64,000 bases of DNA, from NCBI RefSeq assembly GCF_015477835.1, contig NZ_JADLQN010000001.1, forward strand, positions 1,612,001 through 1,676,000, in the 5' to 3' direction. The DNA is from Nocardia higoensis. GTDB taxonomy: Bacteria; Actinomycetota; Actinomycetes; Mycobacteriales; Mycobacteriaceae. The notes under the pieces are model-generated. The model ran no database searches and was not told where the DNA came from. It saw only the letters and a list, made by a program, of their open reading frames with translations. The position numbers and the translations under genes were made by a program. Positions 58,160-64,000 of the stretch are shown piece after piece. The stretch's first letter is position 1. The number at the start of each line of letters is the position of its first letter.

Positions 58160-58672
58160 ATGCGAACGATCGCGTCGGCGCTGCTGGCCGCGGCACTGAC
58201 CCTGGGCAGCCTGTGCGGTGTCGCCACCGCCGAACCGGATCAGGAGGCTCCCGATTTCGCCCTGGTCTCCCTGACCACCATTCCCAGCGGCTGGACCGCC
58301 CGCACCGACCTGCGCCCGCTGTTGGAGGTCGACGCCGACGGCACCGCCCTGCACCGCCCCGACGTGCTCTCCACCGACCGCGCGGCCGACACCGCACCTC
58401 GCGAAGTCGAAGGCAAGGTCGCCGCCGACGACCTCGACAAGGCGCTCGAGGCAATCCGCGAACTCCGTGAGGCCGACTTCGGCACCCCCGCCGTCACCGA
58501 TCAGGGCATCCAGATCATCGACCTCATGCCCGAAAATCCCTCCGACGACGTGCATCTGATCCTCTACGCGCCGAACACCACCGACGGGCTCAGCGACGAG
58601 CAGCGCGACGCCCGCAAGAAGTTCGCCGAGGTCTTCGACGGCCTGATCGACGCGTTCGAAGAGAACGAATGA
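58160..58672 (+). CDS. secreted protein, unknown
   Basis: A 170-residue exported protein. The signal peptide MRTIASALLAAALTLGSLCG ends near ATA (about residue 24) with no lipobox Cys at the right place, so it is probably soluble after cleavage. The mature part is acidic (PI low, with QEAPDFALVSLTTIPSGW and an acidic C-terminal EEN) and contains a plain alpha/beta stretch with no catalytic motif that I recognise. It follows ypfJ by 127 bp on the same strand. Convergent with the espG gene. Confidence 0.72.
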   Translation: MRTIASALLAAALTLGSLCGVATAEPDQEAPDFALVSLTTIPSGWTARTDLRPLLEVDADGTALHRPDVLSTDRAADTAPREVEGKVAADDLDKALEAIRELREADFGTPAVTDQGIQIIDLMPENPSDDVHLILYAPNTTDGLSDEQRDARKKFAEVFDGLIDAFEENE

Positions 58673-58748
58673 GCGTCCGGTAGGAAGCCACGAAGCGGGC
58701 CGTCCGCGGATGGCGGGGCGAGCGCTCACTGCCCGGTGTCGTGTTCGG

Positions 58749-59519
58749 TCAGTAAGCGTCGTCCGGGCGTAGCCGGTCCGATATCTCGGCGATCCATGCG
58801 GTGAAATGTCGGGTGAGGTCGGCGGGGGCGGACGGGCGGACGGTGATGTTGGCGGCACGCTCTTCGGTGTAGCGGCCGTCGCCGGAGATGTCGTACCACT
58901 GGAGCAGGCGGGCAGGCGCCGATCGCTTGTAGAGGGGACCGGTGAGCAGAGCCGCGGTGCCGCCACCGTCGGCGGGACGGCCGAGGAGGCGTTGGTAGCG
59001 CTCGCGCGGGGTATTGCGGGCGTTGTCCTGCGCGTAGCCGTCGCGGCGTGGGGCGAGGTCTCCGGGGTGGAAGACTTCCGGCCGCTGCGCGCCGGGGTGG
59101 CAGGCGGGAATCGCCTGGGTGAGACGCGCCGGGAGCTGGGCCGAATCGAAGGCGCGCAGGCGGATCGGGCCGTGCTCGCGGTCGGTGCCGTGCTGGGTGA
59201 GCACGACCGCGCGGTGACCGGCGCGGGCGCCGAGGACACGGTACTCGCGCAGGTCGTCGCGGCCGGTGCTGTTGCGGTGTCGGCAACTGCCGCCGAGGAT
59301 TTCCACGCGGATGTCGGAGACGCTCAGTGTGTGCAGCGCCGCGCGGATGTCGTCGAGTTCGTCCGCCGAGTACCGGCCACGCACCGCGACCCGATGTGCC
59401 TCGGCCTCGTCGTTGAATGCGAAGCGGCTGATGTGCCGCAGCGGACCGGGGATTCGGTCGTGGGCGTCACCCAGCCACAACGCCGCGAAATCATCGGTGT
59501 CCCAACTCCACTCAGCCAT
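58749..59519 (-). CDS. espG: EspG-family ESX secretion-associated protein
   Basis: A 256-residue EspG-type cytosolic chaperone, which in mycobacteria binds the hairpin tip of PE/PPE-type substrates and delivers them to a type VII secretion system. The N-terminal W-x-L-like opening MAEWSWDTDDFAALWLGDAHDRIPGPLR and the later ITVRPSAPADLTRHFTAWIAEISDRL strand-helix close are typical. The central LRAFDSAQLPARL region varies. It is the last gene of a minus-strand group that also contains WXG-motif proteins, so it probably serves those. No EccA-E or MycP genes are present in the window. Confidence 0.82.
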   Translation of the reverse strand: MAEWSWDTDDFAALWLGDAHDRIPGPLRHISRFAFNDEAEAHRVAVRGRYSADELDDIRAALHTLSVSDIRVEILGGSCRHRNSTGRDDLREYRVLGARAGHRAVVLTQHGTDREHGPIRLRAFDSAQLPARLTQAIPACHPGAQRPEVFHPGDLAPRRDGYAQDNARNTPRERYQRLLGRPADGGGTAALLTGPLYKRSAPARLLQWYDISGDGRYTEERAANITVRPSAPADLTRHFTAWIAEISDRLRPDDAY

Positions 59520-59609
59520 TCACAATCTCTCTCCCGGCGGGCCGATTCCGACCGTCGTCCCGCCACACGATGAGCGGCGAGCCGTTCTCCGCCGCCCCAT
59601 CCACCACAT

Positions 59610-60788
59610 CTACTCCGGCTCGCCGCCGATGACGCCACCCGGCACGGCCGGCGGGGTCTCACCGAGCAATTCCTCGGTGTTCTGTTGCGTGATCAGATAA
59701 TCCGGAATCTTGTGGGTCTCGTCGTCCTGACCGCCACCACGCGAACCCGGCGCACCCGCCATCCCGCCCATACCACTGCGGCCTGCCGCACCCGTCGAGG
59801 CCGCCGACGACGACGTCCCCGGCGCCGTTTGCGTGGCCTGTCCACCACCCGGGATGCTGCGACCCGGCTGCGGTGTACTCGATCCCGGACTGCCCGGCGA
59901 ACCGGAGCCGGGACTGCCCGGCGCTCCCGGGCTCGACGGACTGGAACCGCTCGGCACCGTCCGGTTCGGATCCGACGGGTTCGAGCCCGCCGGGTTGGTA
60001 CCGGCCGGATTCGTGCCCGCCGGATCCTGGCTCGACGGGGTAGTCGACGAATCGTCCTCGTCCGAAGACGAACTGTCCTCACCTTCGGGCTGCGTCTCCC
60101 CCGCACCCGGTTGCTCCTCCCCGGGCTCGCCGCCATCCGGCGTGCCGCTCGGATCACCCGATGACGGATCATCCGACCCGCCCCCGGCCCCGTTGCCGGA
60201 GCCGTCACCGGAATCGTCCACGAAACCGCCCGGCGGGACCACGATGTCCGGCGAGGAGGTGGGGCTCACGGGAGTCGGAAGCACCGGGATACTGCTGTCG
60301 ATCGCCTTGAACGGCTGCACGTAGTAGTTGTTCATGGCGTCTCGTGCCGCCTGCTCCTCCTCGGTCTGCTCCCGCTGCAGATCCCAGCGGTTCGGAGGCC
60401 AGAGCCAGGAGGTCCAGGTGATCACCACGGGATCGGGGAGCGCGCTCTTCGTCTGGCTGATCGCCGACGCGGCCTCGGTGACCCTCGTCGACAATTCGTT
60501 CAGCGCGGGCGTCAGCTCCTCGGCCTTGGTGAGGTAGTTCTGAATGCTCTCCTTGGACTTGCGAGCCGCTTCTCCGCCCGACCAAGCCTGTTCCAACGAG
60601 GTCTGGATACCGCGGGCGAAGGTCCGCAAGCCTTCGTCCCAGAGCTCGCTGATCTGGTAATACTGCTGGGCCTGGTTGTTGGCGTCGGTCGGATCGAGCG
60701 GCTGGAAAGCCCCGACGATATCCGGGTGCGCCCAACTGGACGGATTCTCGCCACCGCCCGGAATCGCCGGGCTCTCGTGCCCGCTCAC
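59610..60788 (-). CDS. WXG-motif type VII secretion substrate-like protein, disordered tail
   Basis: A 392-residue protein. The N-terminal helical domain (about 25-165) includes AWSGGEAARKSKESIQNYL (W69-S-G71), a WXG motif, and helices typical of T7SS substrates. A long tail (about 195-392) is rich in Ser, Pro, Gly, Asp and Thr (for example SPGSGSPGSPGSSTPQPG) and is probably disordered. No signal peptide or membrane helix. GTG 60788 overlaps the upstream helical gene (GTGA), so the two are a coupled pair that could form a heterodimer, as WXG100/PE-PPE pairs do. Export by an ESX system is inferred. Confidence 0.72.
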   Translation of the reverse strand: MSGHESPAIPGGGENPSSWAHPDIVGAFQPLDPTDANNQAQQYYQISELWDEGLRTFARGIQTSLEQAWSGGEAARKSKESIQNYLTKAEELTPALNELSTRVTEAASAISQTKSALPDPVVITWTSWLWPPNRWDLQREQTEEEQAARDAMNNYYVQPFKAIDSSIPVLPTPVSPTSSPDIVVPPGGFVDDSGDGSGNGAGGGSDDPSSGDPSGTPDGGEPGEEQPGAGETQPEGEDSSSSDEDDSSTTPSSQDPAGTNPAGTNPAGSNPSDPNRTVPSGSSPSSPGAPGSPGSGSPGSPGSSTPQPGRSIPGGGQATQTAPGTSSSAASTGAAGRSGMGGMAGAPGSRGGGQDDETHKIPDYLITQQNTEELLGETPPAVPGGVIGGEPE

Positions 60789-61345
60789 TGCCCAGCCCCT
60801 GGCAGCGGAACACCCGGCCACAGCGACGGAGTCGTTGCCGACGGCGCCGAACCATACAAATCACCCAGCACGCCGGGCATACGCCCCAAAGCCTCCAACG
60901 CCTGCTCAGGAGTCCGCTCCGCCGGCCCCCGATCGGGCAGGGTTTCACTCAACTGAGTGAACTGAGCCGCGAATTCACTATCGCTCTGCATAATTCGTTC
61001 GCGCGCGACCCGATAGAATGACTGGATATCCTCTACAATCTGATAATGCTGCTCCATCACCTCCCACACATTGTTCCCTCCAGCAGACTGCTGGGCCTTC
61101 TTCTTGAAGCGATCCACGACTGTCTGCGCTGACACCAATTCGCGGACTCTCTCACCTAAACCCCAATGCCCCTGCTCGGATATCTCGCTCGCTATCCGCT
61201 GGATCTGACGTATCGCCACCTTGAAGTACTCGCAGTCCCGATCGACATACACGAAGTCCTCGGGCTGCATCGAAAAGGACACAGCTCCTTCCGTCACGGC
61301 CGACAGCATGTTGGCCATCGGACGTGAAGGCTCACCAGCACTCAT
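60785..61345 (-). CDS. helical T7SS partner protein
   Basis: A 186-residue, mostly helical protein with no signal peptide. The segment YFKVAIRQIQRIASEISEQGHWGLGERVRELVSAQTVVDRF and then NNVWEVMEQHYQIVEDIQSFY give two amphipathic helices of the size seen in WXG100 proteins, though the WXG itself is not exact (WGLG). A Pro/Gly-rich C terminus ends SLWPGVPLPGAGQ. ATG 61345 has GGGAGG upstream. It is coupled by GTGA to the WXG-motif protein downstream and is presumably its dimer partner or chaperone. GC is lower than in housekeeping genes. Confidence 0.65.
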   Translation of the reverse strand: MSAGEPSRPMANMLSAVTEGAVSFSMQPEDFVYVDRDCEYFKVAIRQIQRIASEISEQGHWGLGERVRELVSAQTVVDRFKKKAQQSAGGNNVWEVMEQHYQIVEDIQSFYRVARERIMQSDSEFAAQFTQLSETLPDRGPAERTPEQALEALGRMPGVLGDLYGSAPSATTPSLWPGVPLPGAGQ

Positions 61346-61378
61346 ACGCTGACATCCTCCCCGGATCATTACCCATGT

Positions 61379-61948
61379 TTAGGCACTCGCAGGCAATAGG
61401 GGCACTATCTTCTCTGCCAGCACATACGCGAGATCGCAAGCATCGATATGACCGGTACTCTTCGCCGATGGCGGGTTCGTCAGGCCGAATTCCAGACTAC
61501 CGCCTTTCATTGCAACGTCCAGAGTGCATGACGCTTCGGATTGGATATCCGACTGCCTACTAGAAATAGCTTCCCGACCAGCGACCCGAAACTCTCGAGT
61601 ATCCGGGAACGTCTTGGATCTGACCATTTCTACGGTGATATTCGTCGTTCGTATACTGACCGCATAGCCATCAGGATTGCCCCACATGCAGCCGCGCCAC
61701 TTTATCCCCCCGGATATGGTTGAGTCGTCCGAAATCTTCTGTCGTAACTTTTCCGAATCCAGGATACTTTGAGGAATGTCCTCACACGGATCGAATCCTG
61801 AAGGCACGTCCACCGCTACGGTGCCGACAACGCCGGACGGCTCATCGGGCGCGGCCTCTCCGCCCTGCGATGTTCCACATCCTGTTACAGTCAGCATGAA
61901 ACCAGCAGCGACGCCTAGCCACCGGCTGCCAGATCGACTCGACATCAT
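61379..61948 (-). CDS. DUF3558 lipoprotein
   Basis: A 189-residue lipoprotein. The signal peptide ends with lipobox VTGC (C24), after a charged start and hydrophobic stretch (LGVAAGFMLTVTG). The mature domain is the DUF3558 fold common in mycolic-acid actinobacteria: FDPCEDIPQSIL, the GCMWGN motif, REFRVAGREA and a late SCTLDVAM/DACDLA Cys pair. Start ATG 61948 or 61945. GC is low for the window. It sits in the T7SS accessory group, 33 bp upstream of the helical gene, so it may be in the same transcript and act at the outside face. Confidence 0.85.
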   Translation of the reverse strand: MMSSRSGSRWLGVAAGFMLTVTGCGTSQGGEAAPDEPSGVVGTVAVDVPSGFDPCEDIPQSILDSEKLRQKISDDSTISGGIKWRGCMWGNPDGYAVSIRTTNITVEMVRSKTFPDTREFRVAGREAISSRQSDIQSEASCTLDVAMKGGSLEFGLTNPPSAKSTGHIDACDLAYVLAEKIVPLLPASA

Positions 61949-62113
61949 CACCCCATATTCGCCGAAAATCCTGGGCACCACCGGGGCGGACCGGCATCTC
62001 CTCCCCTGCCACCTGCCGGTGATACTACCGATGCATCGAGATCGGCAAGCCTCGCGAACTCGCATGGCCCTGCGGTGATTCCGAGAGAGCTCACCGCCGG
62101 CCCGCGCAACGCC

Positions 62114-63808
62114 TCAGAACTGATCCTGCTCGTAGTCCGAGCTGAGCAGTTCATCGGTATGGGTCGCACCGATGACCTCCGGCGTCGACTCACCGAGCGG
62201 CCCGGTGAGGTCGTCGTTGCCGGTGAGGCTTTGGTACGGGTCGACACTGCGCGAATGCTGGTCGTCGTCGCTCTGGCGCTGGCCCGCCGCGCCGCCACCG
62301 CCGCCCATGTACGAGCCGCTGGTCCCCGCGGGAGTGGTCGAGGTACCCGTGCCTGTGGGCATGCCGGTGGTCGGAATACCCGAGACGGGCCGTGCGCCGA
62401 GGAGGCTGGAGCCGGGTGAGCCCGAGCCGGGGGTACCGGTGGTGGGGATGCCGGTGATGCCGGGGGAGCCGGAACCTCCACCGGACCCGCCGGAACCCAT
62501 CGGGCGGCCGAGGGAGCCGAGCGGGCCGCTGCCGGGGGTGCTCGCGTTGGAGGTGTTCAGCGAGGACGGGTTGGTCGAGGTCGACAGGTTCGGGGTGCCG
62601 GTGGCGGGGTCGGCGCTCGCGGCTTGCGTGGTGAGGCTTTCGGCCTGGGTCAGCAGCGGCTCGCCGAGGTTCTCGGCGGCCGCTTGGGCGACGTCCTGGG
62701 GGGCGGGCAAGCCGCTGTTGCCGAGGAGCTGGCCGACGAGGCCGTTGAGTTCGGCGGTCTTACCGGCGAGGTCGCCACGGGTGGCGTTGACGACGGTCAC
62801 GGCTTGGCCGAGATGCTCGGTGGCGCTGGCGATCAGGGTGGCCTGACCGGGCGGGGTGAGGATGACCGGCGCCAGGGCGGTGGCCTGTGCGGCGAAGGTG
62901 CTCGCGATGCCGACGAGCTGGGCGTTGCCCTGCTGGACGACGGCCGCGGCGGCCTGGGTCAGCGCGGAGATGTCGAAGCCGCGCTGGCTGGTGTTCTGGC
63001 CTTGCGCGTTGGCCTCCTGACTGGCGACCTGCGCCTGACGCGACGCCTGCCCTTCCCACACCTGCTCGACGGTGGCCATGCTGCCCTTGGCGAGTTGCAT
63101 GGCGGTTTCGACCATCTGGGAGGACTGGCTGAGGATCGCGGTCGGGTCCAGGGCGCCGAGGATGCCGGTGCCGAAGCTCTGGAGCAGCTGGAGGATCGGC
63201 TGGAAGAGCACGTCCACACCGGGCAGCGCCGGAACCTGCAGGCCCTGCATGAGCGAGCCCACCGGGTCGGCGGGCAGGCCCGGCAGCTGCGGCAGCTGGT
63301 CGGCGGCGGCCGCGGCGGCCTGCGTGGCCTGGACAGCGGCGCTCTGCGCAGCCGCTCCGGCCTGACCGAGCGCCTGCTGCACAGAGTCCTGGGTCTGTTG
63401 CACGGCATAACTGATGCCGCTGCTCTCCAGGAACGTGTTCGCCTCGGTCTGGAGGCCGCCGAGAATGTCCTGCGGGTCGGCGGACTGCCCCGCACCGAGG
63501 CCGGGCATTCCCGGCGGGAAGGTGCCGGCGGCCCCGTTGTCGTCGGATTCCTTACGCGCCAGGATGAATTCAGGTGCTTCGATCGGTGGCAGATCGACGG
63601 GCAGCTGCGGCAGGGGCAGGTCGATCAGCGCCTGATCGGCGGGGATGCCCACCGGCTCGGTGGGTGACGAGGGTTCGGTCGCGGGCACGGAGAGCGGCTC
63701 GGCAGGGCCCGATCCCATAAGGGGGTGGCCGGTGTCGATCGCGGGCTGTGCGGTGGCGGGCACAGCGGCGCCGATGATGCCGGTGTCGGTGACGTCGAGT
63801 GGCTTCAT
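62114..63808 (-). CDS. large helical WXG-motif protein
   Basis: A 564-residue protein with a Pro-rich opening (about 38-82), a long Ala/Gln-rich coiled region (about 105-175), a WXG motif at W251-E-G253 (TVEQVWEGQASRQAQVASQE), a second helical block (about 280-400) and a disordered Ser/Gly/Thr/Pro tail (about 400-560) that ends acidic (DELLSSDYEQDQF). No signal peptide or membrane segment. It follows the partial gene at the right edge by 7 bp, with the ribosome-binding region inside that gene's stop. Most likely a T7SS substrate or scaffold with the WXG-bearing protein at 59610. Confidence 0.7.
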   Translation of the reverse strand: MKPLDVTDTGIIGAAVPATAQPAIDTGHPLMGSGPAEPLSVPATEPSSPTEPVGIPADQALIDLPLPQLPVDLPPIEAPEFILARKESDDNGAAGTFPPGMPGLGAGQSADPQDILGGLQTEANTFLESSGISYAVQQTQDSVQQALGQAGAAAQSAAVQATQAAAAAADQLPQLPGLPADPVGSLMQGLQVPALPGVDVLFQPILQLLQSFGTGILGALDPTAILSQSSQMVETAMQLAKGSMATVEQVWEGQASRQAQVASQEANAQGQNTSQRGFDISALTQAAAAVVQQGNAQLVGIASTFAAQATALAPVILTPPGQATLIASATEHLGQAVTVVNATRGDLAGKTAELNGLVGQLLGNSGLPAPQDVAQAAAENLGEPLLTQAESLTTQAASADPATGTPNLSTSTNPSSLNTSNASTPGSGPLGSLGRPMGSGGSGGGSGSPGITGIPTTGTPGSGSPGSSLLGARPVSGIPTTGMPTGTGTSTTPAGTSGSYMGGGGGAAGQRQSDDDQHSRSVDPYQSLTGNDDLTGPLGESTPEVIGATHTDELLSSDYEQDQF

Positions 63809-63815
63809 CCCGGCC

Positions 63816-64000
63816 TCAGATCCCGCTCGCCTGCGTGTTCATCTGCGCGGCGTTCTCGCCGTCGGTCTCCTCGAACAGCGAGGCGGCCGAGAAGGCTTTC
63901 CACGACAGGTCGTTGTACTTACCGGCCAGATCGTGGATGTCCTTGGCCTGCAATACTTGCGCGGCCGCGAAACTGGCCAGGTAGTCGGCGCCGATCAGGC
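63816..64000 (-). CDS. T7SS-associated protein, C-terminal part (EspC-like?)
   Basis: Only the last 60 or so residues are in the window, read from the right edge to the TGA at 63816-63818. They start LIGADYLASFAAAQVLQAKD, continue through a helix (DLSWKAFSAASLFEETDG) and end ENAAQMNTQASGI. The small, Ala-rich helical character and the context suggest a T7SS target related to the ESX_EspC family, but the fragment is too short for certainty. It is the first visible gene of the minus-strand group ending in espG. Confidence 0.45.
   Translation of the reverse strand, partial: LIGADYLASFAAAQVLQAKDIHDLAGKYNDLSWKAFSAASLFEETDGENAAQMNTQASGI

Overview
The window is high-GC actinobacterial chromosome, most likely Nocardia or a close Mycobacteriales relative. 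The evidence is very high GC, frequent GTG starts, many stop/start overlaps, an mIHF gene between pyrF and gmk, a PriA without helicase motifs, and an EspG/WXG/DUF3558 group typical of mycolic-acid bacteria. The gene order recalls two blocks of Mycobacterium tuberculosis (Rv1379-Rv1417 and Rv2533c-Rv2577), compared here from memory. No transposase, integrase, phage gene, tRNA, rRNA or CRISPR array was seen.

Layout. 0-0.6 kb: 3' end of a gamma-glutamyltranspeptidase. 0.6-3.6 kb: riboflavin genes ribC-ribBA-ribH and a PH-domain membrane protein (minus strand). 3.9-7 kb: an unknown gene, rpe, the rsbW-sigF pair and a MmcQ/YjbR protein. 7-10.6 kb: def-fmt-rsmB operon. 10.7-12.5 kb: secreted lipase and a PadR regulator. 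12.7-19.4 kb: priA, metK, coaBC, rpoZ, gmk, mihF. 20-28.8 kb: the pyr operon pyrR-pyrB-pyrC-membrane protein-carA-carB-pyrF, with a likely PyrR-binding site over the pyrR ribosome-binding region.

29-33.4 kb is an accessory insert: an O-methyltransferase, an AlkB-like dioxygenase, a DUF4440 gene remnant, a divergent TetR/oxidoreductase pair with twin operators, an HD alarmone-hydrolase-like gene, and an orphan SoxR/MerR-type promoter. 33.4-36 kb: nusB, efp and pepQ (minus). 36.2-40.7 kb: prepilin peptidase-aroC-aroK-aroB (plus), apparently inverted relative to mycobacteria. 40.7-43.1 kb: FAD monooxygenase/TetR pair and a small membrane protein. 43.2-50.3 kb: alaS-ruvX-mltG-aroE and rarA. 50.4-56.5 kb: Tat-exported PhoD phosphatase, a kinase-like protein, a Pro-rich membrane protein and aspS. 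56.7-58.7 kb: three secreted or membrane-anchored proteins.

58.7-64 kb is a type VII secretion accessory group: EspG chaperone, two long proteins with a WXG motif and disordered tails, a helical partner, a DUF3558 lipoprotein, and a further T7SS-like gene cut by the window edge. No ESX core component (EccA-E, MycP) is in view.

The core genes supply pyrimidines, aromatic amino acids and flavins, translation initiation/elongation and tRNA charging. Several otherwise standard enzymes (AroK, RsmB, PriA, MltG) carry large low-complexity or disordered additions. The pieces most worth a second look are the T7SS accessory group, the orphan SoxR-like promoter, the PyrR site, the 21-22 bp degenerate tandem repeat at 52.1-52.3 kb, and the 337-residue tail on shikimate kinase.
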